From Dermatophilaceae bacterium (lineage in GTDB: Bacteria > Actinomycetota > Actinomycetes > Actinomycetales > Dermatophilaceae), in NCBI GenBank assembly GCA_014377705.1, contig JACMPC010000083.1:17765-81764 (forward strand): a DNA stretch of 64,000 bases, written 5' to 3'. This document shows positions 27,800-38,628 of the stretch, one piece after another. The stretch's first letter is position 1, and every line of letters starts with the position of its first letter. A program made the translations under genes and the position numbers. Under the pieces are notes generated by a model that saw only the letters and a program-made list of their open reading frames with translations, was not told the DNA's origin and did not search any database.

Positions 27800-28450
27800 T
27801 CAGTTGGTTTTGGGGCGGTCCGGCTTGACGAAGCCGAGGCGGACCGCGGACATGATGGCGCTGGCCCGGTTGTGGGCGCCGAGCTTCTCATAGACCCTGG
27901 CGACATGCGTCTTGACGGTTGACTCGCTCATGAACAGCAGCCGGGCCACGTTAGCCACGGAGTCGCCGTCCACCAGGCGCATCAGCACCTCGGTCTCGCG
28001 CGGCGTCAAGATCGGCTTCGCGGCGGACACCGTGTCGCGGCGACGTAGCGCGGCGCCCAGCCCGGTGGCGGTGAAGGCGTCCGGGGCGCTCGCGGCCCGG
28101 CGGATCGCATCCAGCACGTCGTCGGCCGACGAGCTCTTCAGGACCAGCGCGGAAGCGCCCGCGTCCAGGGCCTCGAGCAGGGTGTCGTCGTCGTTGTGCA
28201 TCGTCAGCACGACGATGCCCAGATTGGGGTAGGTAGCCCTGGCCGACCGGGCCAGGGTCAGACCGTTCCCGTCTGGCATCGTCACGTCGACCACTAGCAC
28301 ATTGGCCCCGCCCTCGGCGATGAGGGACTGCCCCCCTGCCACCGACGAAGCCTGTGCCTTGACTGCCAGGTCGGGCTCGGAGTCGATCAGCCGGGTAATG
28401 CCCTCACGGACCAGGTTATGGTCGTCCACGATGACAACTTGGATAGTCAT
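27800..28450 (-). CDS. NarL/FixJ-family response regulator
   Basis: Two-component regulator of 216 residues. The receiver domain has acidic residues Asp9-Asp10, phospho-acceptor Asp55 (VVDVTMPDG) and a conserved Lys near 105. The LuxR-type HTH reads LTPRETEVLMRLVDGDSVAN then STVKTHVARVYEKLGAHNRA. ATG 28450 overlaps the stop of the upstream kinase gene (ATGA), so the pair is co-translated. It ends head-on against tadC, which makes the Tad locus a plausible but unproven target. Confidence 0.92.
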   Translation of the reverse strand: MTIQVVIVDDHNLVREGITRLIDSEPDLAVKAQASSVAGGQSLIAEGGANVLVVDVTMPDGNGLTLARSARATYPNLGIVVLTMHNDDDTLLEALDAGASALVLKSSSADDVLDAIRRAASAPDAFTATGLGAALRRRDTVSAAKPILTPRETEVLMRLVDGDSVANVARLLFMSESTVKTHVARVYEKLGAHNRASAIMSAVRLGFVKPDRPKTN

Positions 28451-30078
28451 GGAATGGTGCGCATCCTTTCGGGGACAAGATAGGGCAGCTGCTTGGGCCA
28501 CCGGTCGTTGAGCGAGAGGCTCACTGTGACGCCATGGGCGTCGGGCTGGACCTCGATGGTCGCGCCCAGGTCGGCGAGTGCGTGGTCGCGGAAGGCGTCG
28601 GCGTCCAGCCGGGACTCTCCGTCGTGGCTGATCTGCAGCCAGGCCTGGGGTGCGTTGACGTCTAGGCGCGCCTCGATCCCGGTGATGCCGCGGGCATTGC
28701 GGGCGTCATTCAGGAAGTCCAGGATCAGTCGATAGATCAGCGTCTCCAGGTGTGCGGGGAGCCGGTAGGGTGACTCGCTGAGCCGCAGCCCCACGGTGAG
28801 CCCGGTGGCGGCTCCGAACTGCTGGAGGCGGGCACCCACCACGGCGCCAAGACCCTGGTCGGGGCGGACAGCCAGCCGCAGATCGGCGATACGCAGCCGC
28901 AGGTCGGTGAGCACCCGGCTGAGGTCCGCGCGCACTTCCCCGAGCGTCGGGGCGAATTCCGGAGCCTCGGTTGCGGCCTGGCGGCGGGCCACGTCGATGC
29001 GATAGCCGAGGGCGACAAGCTCCTGGGCGATACCATCGTGCATCTCACGGGCGAGGCGTTCCCGTTCCTCGAACGCCGCTTTCTGCCGCAGTGCCGCGAA
29101 GATCAGCGCGACGTCCACATTGGGGCTGTGCCCGTTCGCCAGATTGACCAGGGCGAGGAGATCGTCCTGGTCGAAGGGAGCCGAGGCGAACCGGTCGACG
29201 ACCACGATACCGATGCGGGCGCCGTCCGAGTCGCACAGAGGGGCGGACGCGATCGCCCTCTCCTCGTTCACCGAGCTCCAGAATCCTGCCTCGGCGACGC
29301 CATCCCGCCAGACCCGACCCAGCACGGAGTCGGCTGTGGTGGGGCTGGGCCAGGGGAGGCGGTCGATCCCGCGAAGAGCGAGCGGGACCGCAGGCTCCGA
29401 ACCGACGCCCACCAGGACCGCCATCCGGCTGCCCGGGATCTTGTCCTTCACGGCATGCAGCAACAGCTCCGCGGAGGCCGGTGCGTCGAAGCCACCCTCG
29501 AGCGCCCCGGAAAGGTCGCTGAGCCGTCGCAGCAGGCGCACGGCCTCCTTTGCCGCGGGCGTGTCCGGCGATCGAGGTCCGGACCGGCGGTCTTTCAGCT
29601 GCGCCGTCCAGGCGCCCACCACGCCAAGTCCGGTCGCCAGGATCGCCCACTGCAGGTTGCTCTTGAGATAGCCGGTGGTGAGGTCTTCGCGGACCAGGGC
29701 GGCGACCACGGCGATGAGCGTCGCCACTGCCACCACGAAGGCCGGCGCCAGCCGTCCGCGCACCTCCCCGGCCCGGAAGGCCGGGACCAGGAGCAGCAGC
29801 ATCGCCGGAGACGGGGGAGGGACCGGGCTTGCGGCGATGGCGACTCCCGTGACGACGGCGCCCAGCAGGGTCACGAAGATGGCCTGGTTGCGCCGGCTCC
29901 CGGACTGACCGGGACCGAAGCCCAGAAGGTGCCCGGCTATGAGGTCCAGGGCCAGGATCATCAACGCCCAGGGCAACACGCTCAGCGCGTCATGACCCGT
30001 GGATCCGACGGCTATGGCGACGGCGACGATGGCCGACCTCAGTAGCGTGGGCATTGCCCTGGACCACAACGCTCGCAC
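28447..30078 (-). CDS. NarX-like sensor histidine kinase with degenerate ATP-binding domain
   Basis: Membrane sensor of 543 residues. Four to six N-terminal helices (about 10-155), a GAF-like domain (about 195-325) and a HisKA_3 dimerisation helix (REMHDGIAQELVALGYRID) with phospho-acceptor His347 can be seen. The C-terminal region (about 435-530) occupies the place of the HATPase domain but lacks the usual asparagine-rich N-box, a clear D-x-G-x-G motif (it reads ISHDGESRLD) and the GxGL loop. Kinase activity may therefore be altered or lost. GTG 30078 is well supported by AGGAGG 8 bases upstream. It is upstream of and coupled to the response regulator gene. Confidence 0.85.
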   Translation of the reverse strand: MRALWSRAMPTLLRSAIVAVAIAVGSTGHDALSVLPWALMILALDLIAGHLLGFGPGQSGSRRNQAIFVTLLGAVVTGVAIAASPVPPPSPAMLLLLVPAFRAGEVRGRLAPAFVVAVATLIAVVAALVREDLTTGYLKSNLQWAILATGLGVVGAWTAQLKDRRSGPRSPDTPAAKEAVRLLRRLSDLSGALEGGFDAPASAELLLHAVKDKIPGSRMAVLVGVGSEPAVPLALRGIDRLPWPSPTTADSVLGRVWRDGVAEAGFWSSVNEERAIASAPLCDSDGARIGIVVVDRFASAPFDQDDLLALVNLANGHSPNVDVALIFAALRQKAAFEERERLAREMHDGIAQELVALGYRIDVARRQAATEAPEFAPTLGEVRADLSRVLTDLRLRIADLRLAVRPDQGLGAVVGARLQQFGAATGLTVGLRLSESPYRLPAHLETLIYRLILDFLNDARNARGITGIEARLDVNAPQAWLQISHDGESRLDADAFRDHALADLGATIEVQPDAHGVTVSLSLNDRWPKQLPYLVPERMRTIP

Positions 30079-30144
30079 CAGAGGTCCCTCCTGTTTTCTC
30101 TCCTTGGGATGACCTTCATCATGGCGGCTTCGAGGGCATTTTGT

Positions 30145-30181
30145 CCCCTGAATGGCGAATCTGACCCCGCTGTTTCAGGGG
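30145..30181. promoter_or_regulatory. Inverted repeat in the kinase/comF divergent promoter region
   Basis: CCCCTGAA (30145-30152) and TTCAGGGG (30174-30181) form a perfect 8-bp inverted repeat with a 21-base spacer, in the 203-base gap between the divergent kinase and comF genes. It could be an operator. Two TCCACA-containing sites follow (near 30197 and 30229). Confidence 0.3.
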
Positions 30182-30281
30182 TTGCGGGCCGTTTTCCACA
30201 GCCGGTCGGTCGTTTGCCCCATCGTCCACAGCAGGGACGGCCCCGAGCTTTTCGGCGGTCGGCCGAGGGCAGTCTGGGGGC

Positions 30282-31109
30282 ATGATCCCGATCGGCGCCG
30301 TGCGTCACTCACTGCGCATGTCACTGCGCGAGTCACTGCGCGCCACGATGGAGATGGCGCTGCCGACTGCCTGTGGCGGGTGCGGCTCACCCGGGCTCAC
30401 ATGGTGCGGGTCGTGCCGGGACGAGACAGTCCACGTCGCCTATCCGGGGGGGTCGCGGCAGGTCCGTCCGACGCCGTGTCCCGCGGGTTGCCCGCCCACC
30501 TGGGCCGCCACCTCGTATGACGGCGTGGCCCGCGCCGCGCTGGTGGCATTCAAGGATGGTGACCGTCGCGACCTCAGGACGGTTCTGGCCCCGATGCTGT
30601 CAGGCGCGATGGTCGCCGCGCTGGTCCTGGATCCGCGCCTCGCCGCAGCGCTGAGCCTCGGGTCAGGACCGGTGGCCGTCGTGCCCGTTCCCTCGTCCCC
30701 CTCGGCGGTGCGCAGGCGAGGGGACGCGCCACTGGAGCTGCTCACCCGGGCCGCCGCCGGGCAGTGTGCCCGATCCGGGGCGGAGCTGACCATCTCGCCC
30801 GCGCTGAGGCTTCGACGCCGGGTGGCCGATCAGGCCGGGCTCAACCACCGGCGACGAGCCGCCAACCTTGAGCAGGCGATGCAGGTGCGGCCGAGGTGGC
30901 AGGCCAGAGTCCAGGGGGCCACCTGCCTGCTGGTCGATGATGTGATGACCACCGGAGCCACCCTCGCGGAGGCAGCCAGGGCCTTGCGCGCTGGCGGAGC
31001 GGTCCACGTCGCAGCCGCAACGGTCGCCGCGACCCAGCGGCGCGGCATACCCGCTGGTAGCCCTCAGGGATCTGGAGATCTCCTCCCGGATCTCTCTGGC
31101 GGGGGCTGA
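30282..31109 (+). CDS. comF: ComF family phosphoribosyltransferase-like protein
   Basis: ComF-type protein of 275 residues, linked to DNA uptake in naturally competent species and otherwise of unclear role. A zinc-ribbon-like CGGCGSPGLTWCGSC sits near residues 32-46. A phosphoribosyltransferase domain ends with the PRPP-binding loop CLLVDDVMTTGATL (about 222-235). The N terminus carries a threefold SLR[M/E/A] repeat, so ATG 30282 may not be the only start; ATG 30318 and the ATG at 30348 are possible. In the actinobacterial backbone this gene follows lpqB and precedes hpf. Confidence 0.88.
   Translation: MIPIGAVRHSLRMSLRESLRATMEMALPTACGGCGSPGLTWCGSCRDETVHVAYPGGSRQVRPTPCPAGCPPTWAATSYDGVARAALVAFKDGDRRDLRTVLAPMLSGAMVAALVLDPRLAAALSLGSGPVAVVPVPSSPSAVRRRGDAPLELLTRAAAGQCARSGAELTISPALRLRRRVADQAGLNHRRRAANLEQAMQVRPRWQARVQGATCLLVDDVMTTGATLAEAARALRAGGAVHVAAATVAATQRRGIPAGSPQGSGDLLPDLSGGG
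30309..30344 (+). repeat. Three 12-bp tandem repeats in comF
   Basis: Units TCACTGCGCATG, TCACTGCGCGAG and TCACTGCGCGCC lie in frame and encode SLRM-SLRE-SLRA at the N terminus of ComF. Confidence 0.8.
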
Positions 31110-31228
31110 CCTGCGGGTATCCAGGTTCGGTGTATCGCCTCACCCGTTCGTGGTCTACCGTTCATCTATGAGTCCCTCAGTCGCCGTTTCAACGGCGGAA
31201 TCGGGCGTCGGCACCGTACGACGGTGGG

Positions 31229-31298
31229 CGCCTCGGGGCATCTTGGGGCATAGCCCGAGGCGGGGGTGGTGCGGCGGCTAAGAGGCCCGGCGCGGGCC
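31229..31298 (+). promoter_or_regulatory. Structured leader before hpf
   Basis: A perfect 9-bp stem (CGCCTCGGG at 31229-31237 with 31254-31262, 16-base loop) is followed by a 6-bp GGCCCG/CGGGCC hairpin (31284-31298). Both lie within 105 bases of the hpf start and could form a regulatory leader or a terminator for comF. Confidence 0.4.
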
Positions 31299-31333
31299 AC
31301 AAGAGAGCTATTTTGAACCTAAGGAGGACTCCC

Positions 31334-31978
31334 GTGGAGATCGTCGTCACTGGACGGCACGTCCAGGTTTCAGAGCGTTTTCGCCGTCACCTGGATGAGA
31401 AGCTGGCCAAGGTCCCACAGCTCGCGCCGCGCGTTCAGCGCCTCGATGTTGTGGTGACCCATGAAGCCAACAAGCGCCAGTCCAAAGCATGCGACCGAGT
31501 CGAGATCACGTGCCATGTCAAGGGACCTGTCGTGCGGGCCGAGGCCATCGCCGACGACAAGTACGGTGCCCTGGACATCGCGATGGACAAGTTGCTGGAG
31601 CGACTCAGGCGTGACCACGACCGGCGTCGGGTGCATCGCGGACGACGAGTGCCCGAGTCCGTGGCGCAGGCCACCTCGCGGCTTGCCGACGATCCGCTTG
31701 GCCGCAACGCCCAGTCTGCGCAGGGGTCACCGGGCGAGGATGACGTGGATATCCTCGGCGCGGACGGGGAATCGCCGATTCACGTGCGCGAGAAGGTCCA
31801 CGCCACCACGCCGATGGGTCTGGACCAGGCGCTCTACGAGATGGAGCTTGTCGGTCACGACTTCTACCTGTTCCACGACAAGGACACCAACCAGCCGAGT
31901 GTCGTCTATCGCCGACGTGGCTGGTCCTACGGAGTAATTCACCTGGACGTCTCGGAGGATGAGGCCCGGGTGATGTGA
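31334..31978 (+). CDS. hpf: Ribosome hibernation promoting factor, long form
   Basis: Long-form HPF, which dimerises 70S ribosomes into inactive 100S particles in stationary phase or starvation. The 214-residue protein has an N-terminal S30AE domain (about 1-100, starting EIVVTGRHVQVSERF) and a C-terminal dimerisation domain (about 155-214, ending in GVIHLDVSEDEARVM). A charged linker separates them. GTG 31334 is chosen because AAGGAGGA lies 6 bases upstream; the upstream TTG at 31313 does not. It is followed by a strong terminator. Confidence 0.95.
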   Translation: MEIVVTGRHVQVSERFRRHLDEKLAKVPQLAPRVQRLDVVVTHEANKRQSKACDRVEITCHVKGPVVRAEAIADDKYGALDIAMDKLLERLRRDHDRRRVHRGRRVPESVAQATSRLADDPLGRNAQSAQGSPGEDDVDILGADGESPIHVREKVHATTPMGLDQALYEMELVGHDFYLFHDKDTNQPSVVYRRRGWSYGVIHLDVSEDEARVM

Positions 31979-32009
31979 GACTGACCGCAGTCTGACCTGC
32001 ACCTTTGTT

Positions 32010-32048
32010 GACAAGGGCACCGTATGTCTGTCGTACGGTGCCCTTGTC
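32010..32048 (+). terminator. Hairpin terminator after hpf
   Basis: A 15-bp perfect stem (32010-32024 with 32034-32048), extended by two pairs to 17, closes a 5-base loop. It lies 31 bases after the hpf stop and also within the leader of the next gene. Confidence 0.82.
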
Positions 32049-32073
32049 GTCCTCTCCATGTCATGATGACGGG

Positions 32074-32796
32074 GTGGTGACCAAGAATAGTGGCGGCGCG
32101 GAGCAGGGGCGGCACGGGTCAGGACTGCCCGGTGAGTCCATCAGGGTGCTGGTGGCGGACGACCATGTCCTCTACCGGCGAGGCCTTGAGCTGGTGCTCG
32201 GCCAGGAGCCTGACATCGTCATCGTCGGCGAGGCCGGCGACGGCGACGAGGCGATTCGCCGGACCGAGGAGCTGTTGCCGGACGTCGTCCTCATGGATGT
32301 TCGGATGCCGCGTCGCTCCGGTATCGAGGCCTGCCTGGCGATCAAGGAGCTTGCGCCGTCGACCAAGATCATCATGCTGACGATCTCCGACGAGGAGGGC
32401 GACCTCTATGAGGCGGTTCGCGCCGGGGCGAACGGCTACCTGATCAAGGACGTGCCAGGTGAGGAGATCATCAGCGGCCTGCGGGCGGTCTATGCCGGGC
32501 AGTCGCTGATCTCGCCGTCGATGGCGTCCAAGCTCCTGTCCGAGTTCGCGCTCATGATCAAGAAGCAGGACGAGCGGCCGACGGCGCCGGTCCCGCGGCT
32601 GACCGAGCGTGAGCTCGAGGTGCTCAAGCTGGTGGCCCGGGGTTTGGCCAACAAGGACATCGCCCGTCAGCTGTTCATCTCAGAGAACACCGTCAAGAAC
32701 CACGTTCGCAACATCCTGGAGAAGCTCCAGCTCCACTCGCGCATGGAAGCCGCGATGTACGCCTTCCGTGAGAAAATCCTCGACCTCCCCGACTGA
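32074..32796 (+). CDS. NarL/FixJ-family response regulator (orphan)
   Basis: DNA-binding response regulator of 240 residues, with no kinase gene beside it. The receiver domain starts RVLVADDHVLYRRG, with acidic pair Asp-Asp, phospho-acceptor in VLMDVRMPRRSG and LIKD; the LuxR-type HTH reads LTERELEVLKLVARGLANKD and ISENTVKNHVRNILEKLQLHSR. GTG 32074 or 32077 gives a start after the hpf terminator; no clear Shine-Dalgarno sequence is present. This regulator between hpf and secA resembles ones seen at that position in related actinomycetes, but its targets are unknown. Confidence 0.9.
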   Translation: MVTKNSGGAEQGRHGSGLPGESIRVLVADDHVLYRRGLELVLGQEPDIVIVGEAGDGDEAIRRTEELLPDVVLMDVRMPRRSGIEACLAIKELAPSTKIIMLTISDEEGDLYEAVRAGANGYLIKDVPGEEIISGLRAVYAGQSLISPSMASKLLSEFALMIKKQDERPTAPVPRLTERELEVLKLVARGLANKDIARQLFISENTVKNHVRNILEKLQLHSRMEAAMYAFREKILDLPD

Positions 32797-32822
32797 CCTC
32801 TCCCGACTGACCCCTCCCGGAG

Positions 32823-32866
32823 CTGTCAGAAGGTAAGGCCGGATCTCCAGCCTTCCCTTCTGACAG
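32823..32866 (+). terminator. Hairpin terminator after the orphan response regulator
   Basis: CTGTCAGAAGG (32823-32833) pairs with CCTTCTGACAG (32856-32866). Inside it AAGGC pairs with GCCTT across one mismatch, leaving a 10-base loop. It is 27 bases after the stop codon. Confidence 0.8.
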
Positions 32867-32959
32867 TCATCGTCCACATCAGGGGTGGCAGCATTCCCGC
32901 CATCCACAGAAGTCGACGCTGTTCGTGAAGACCGGTCCCCGCTCTGATGGTCTGGGCCG

Positions 32960-34522
32960 ATGGTGAAGATGTCTGACCCGCTCGACCAGCTGCCTGAGCT
33001 GGCATCGATGGTCGCCGACCAGCCCGGAACCGTGACTCGGACGGTTCTGAGGCTGCACGGCATTGACGACAGGGTCGTGCGCCGCCAGGTTGCGGCGTCC
33101 CGTTGGCAAGATGTGGGGCCGCAGATCGTGGTCACCTTCACCGGGCCACTGCCCATTGGCGCTCGTCGATGGGCTGCCGCTGCGAATGCCGGTCCTTGCT
33201 CCGTCCTGTCGGGTCTCGTTGCCCAGGGCTTCACCGATTCGGCGCCGGCGCCGGGCCAGGTCACCATGCGCCAGGTCCAGCGGGTCATCGACCGGGTGGG
33301 GATCGTCCAGATCGACAGCGTCAACGTGCTGACCCGCAGCCAGTACCTCCCGTTCTTCTCGCGCCTCGGTCCCTATGACACGGCGCTGGTCGACCGCGCC
33401 CGCGACGTCTCCCCGCGACGACTCGTCGAGTACTGGGCGCACGAGGCGAGCTTGATCCCGCCCGAGACGTGGCCCTGCTCAACTTCCGGATGAAGCGCGC
33501 GCTCTCGGAGTCGTGGGGCGGCTGCAGCGGGTCGCCCGCGAGAATCCCGATCTCGTCGCCGTTGTCCTCGCGGAGGTCGTCGCCCGCGGCCCGCTCACCT
33601 CGCGCCGGCTCGAGAAGGCCCTGGAGCACGACCTGCCACGGGACCGCAGCGACTGGGGATGGAGCTGGAGCCTGGTCAAGTCTGCCCTGGAGCACCTGTT
33701 CTGGTCGGGGCAGATCAGCAGCGCCGGGCGCACCTCGCAGTTCGAGCGACGGTACGCGGCACTCGAACGCGTCCTGCCCAAAGACGTTGCGGTCCAGTCG
33801 ATCCCGCCCGGACTGCGCCCGCGGGACGACGACGCGTTCCGCCGGCTGATGCTGATCGCGGCCAGGGCCCACGGGGTCGGCACCGAGCAGGATCTGCGGG
33901 ACTACTTCCGGCTCAGGCCCGAGCAGGCCCGCCCGGCCCTGGAGTCCTCATCGCCTCCGGTGACCTCGCCAGGGTCAGCGTCGACGGATGGAGGCGGCCG
34001 GCATACCTGCACCAGTACGTCCGCATCCCGCGGTCGGTGCACGCCGAGGCTCTGCTGAGCCCGTTCGACTCCCCTATCTGGCAACGGGATCGGACCCTGG
34101 CGTTGTTCGGCTTCCACTACCGGCTGGAGATCTACGTCCCGGCCCACCTGCAGATCCACGGCTACCACGTGCTGCCATTCCTGTATGGCGACACCCTGGT
34201 CGCCCGGGTCGACCTCAAGGCCGACCGCGCCGCGAACGTCCTGCGGGCCCACGCGTTCCACTGGGAGCCGGGCGCCCCACCCGAAGCCAGGCCCTCCCTC
34301 GACCGGCACCTGAGCGCGATGGCCTCGTGGCTGGGGCTCGGCTCGGTGGGCTGGCCGGCGCACCTGGCCGGCGCACCTGGCCGGCGCACCTGGCCGGCGG
34401 ACCTGGCCGGCGGACCTAGCCGGCGGCGTTCCACTCGTCGACCAGCAGGTCGAAACGCACCAGGTCGGCGAACGTCCCGTCGCCCAGCGGCTCGGCCCGC
34501 CGGTCCCGACCGACCTGGCTGA
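32960..34522 (+). pseudogene. Chimeric, frameshifted YcaQ-like winged-helix gene
   Basis: Residues 1-86 of the first frame (to about 33217) resemble the N terminus of actinobacterial AbiEi/DUF559-type proteins ([20 protein letters not shown]). From about 33218 on, the sequence is YcaQ-like (HTH_42; DNA glycosylase-like family), beginning [11 protein letters not shown] and lacking its first dozen residues. The YcaQ part is spread over three frames: [17 protein letters not shown], then [16 protein letters not shown], then LQRVARENPDLVAVVLAEVV to PEQARPALES, then LIASGDLARVSVDGWRRPAY. Restoring one C near 33475, one G near 33521 and one C near 33946 reconnects everything. The 3' end runs through a 13-bp repeat array and is open to 34522, antisense to the next gene. 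It is either a real pseudogene or a region of assembly errors. Confidence 0.75.
34351..34428 (+). repeat. Six 13-bp tandem repeats between convergent genes
   Basis: Three units of CTGGCCGGCGCAC, two of CTGGCCGGCGGAC and one degenerate CTAGCCGGCGGCG. The unit is not a multiple of three, so copy-number change would shift the frame of the YcaQ-like remnant. The stop codon of the minus-strand GNAT gene lies in the sixth unit. Each unit holds a GCCGGC palindrome. Confidence 0.9.
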
Positions 34523-35756
34523 AGCCGTTGGCCAGGGCGATGCGAACAGAGGCGGAGTTCCCGTGGGCGGCGTTGAGCCGCAGCCGCTGCCGTCCCAGCC
34601 CGCCGTCCTCGCGCGGGACGAACGCGTGTCGCACAGCCAGCCGCACCGCCTCGGACATCACGCCCCGACCCCTGGCGTCCGGGTGGGCCCAGTAGCCGAC
34701 CTCCCCCACCGTTCCCAGCCCGTCGTGCAGATCCATCACCGCGACCGAGCCGAGACACAGGTCTCCGTCGGGGTCGGCCACGCACCAGTACACGCCCTTC
34801 CCCTCGCTGGCATCCGCACGTCGCGCCACGATGTAGCCGTGCGCGTCATCGTGGGTGTACGGCGAGGGCAGGCTGCCCAGCCAGTGCCGGGTTCGCGGGT
34901 CGCTGCAGGCCTGGACGATCCTGTCGGCGTCCGTATGACGCCACCTGCGGAGCCGGACTCCGTGGCCCTCCAGCGTCACTGGCTGGAGGCCCCGCGCCCT
35001 GCCCCCTGCGTCGACGGCAGCGCGGTCGGTGTTGGCCAGCAGCTCGAAGTATGCGCCGTCGGACAGCGACCCATCGCTGCGACGCCAGGCCCGGTGGTCG
35101 GCGCCCCACTGGGTGAACCCGGCAGCTCGCAGGATCGACTGCGACGCGAAGTTGTCGCTGTTGGTGCCCGCGTGCAGCCGGATGAGCCCGAGCCCGCCGC
35201 TTTCGACCGGCGCGAACGCGTGCGCGATGACCGGCCCGAGCGCCTCGCCGAGGGCGCCACGTCCTCTGGCGCCAGGCCTCAGCCAGTAGCCGAGCTCGCC
35301 TTGGAAACGACCCTCCGTAGGTCCCATCCGGAAGATCTGGACGTTGCCGAGCATGACGTCGGATGCCGCGTCGGCGATGCACCAGTGCAGGTCCTGCCCG
35401 GTGCCCATCTCCCGGCGTCGTCGTGCCAGCCAGGCCGGGAAGTCACCTGGTCCGGGCTGGGCGCCCGCGGGCATGAATCGCAGGCTGTCGCCATCCGGCC
35501 CCTGACCGGCGCCGGGGGTGTCCGTGTCTCGCCATGGGCGCAGGCGCAGCCGGGCTGTCTCAAGCACCTGAGGGTGCCGGGTGGGCTGGTGAGAAGGCGC
35601 GCTCGGCAGCACGTTTGCGGGAGTAGCGGCGTTTTCGGGAGAGGCGATGCTTTCCGCAGCCACGGCTGGTTCTGGAGGTATGGCGGTTTCTGGCGGCACC
35701 GCGTCTCCCTCAGACACGGCGTTTTCCGGGGACGAAGCGGGAGGGTTGGTCATCAC
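34416..35756 (-). CDS. Tandem GNAT-domain acetyltransferase (RimJ/RimL type)
   Basis: A 446-residue protein with two RimJ/RimL-like GNAT domains (about 65-245 and 255-440). Each holds a GELGYW/GEVGYW motif, an acetyl-CoA pyrophosphate loop (RPGARGRGALGEA and HPDARGRGVMSEA) and the NxAS/NSAS segment. Residues 1-58 are low complexity, built from short Pro-Glu-Ala units (ENAVSEGDAVPPETAIPPEP). The N-acetyl acceptor (protein N terminus, amine or antibiotic) cannot be told. Start ATG 35756; ATG 35753 is equally possible. It is divergent from secA, sharing a 63-base gap. Confidence 0.85.
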   Translation of the reverse strand: MMTNPPASSPENAVSEGDAVPPETAIPPEPAVAAESIASPENAATPANVLPSAPSHQPTRHPQVLETARLRLRPWRDTDTPGAGQGPDGDSLRFMPAGAQPGPGDFPAWLARRRREMGTGQDLHWCIADAASDVMLGNVQIFRMGPTEGRFQGELGYWLRPGARGRGALGEALGPVIAHAFAPVESGGLGLIRLHAGTNSDNFASQSILRAAGFTQWGADHRAWRRSDGSLSDGAYFELLANTDRAAVDAGGRARGLQPVTLEGHGVRLRRWRHTDADRIVQACSDPRTRHWLGSLPSPYTHDDAHGYIVARRADASEGKGVYWCVADPDGDLCLGSVAVMDLHDGLGTVGEVGYWAHPDARGRGVMSEAVRLAVRHAFVPREDGGLGRQRLRLNAAHGNSASVRIALANGFSQVGRDRRAEPLGDGTFADLVRFDLLVDEWNAAG

Positions 35757-35819
35757 CGACTAGCCTAGGTTCCATTGAGTAATGGTCCACATCATGGTTG
35801 ATTTCATCAGGAGTGTCTC

Positions 35820-38618
<2,799 letters not shown>

Positions 38619-38628
38619 CCTGTGGTGG

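Noticed and set aside
32860..32960. DnaA-box cluster or replication origin
   Set aside because: Scattered TCCACA sequences (also near 30197, 30229 and 41269) do not form a dense array, and no dnaA, dnaN or gidA lies near.
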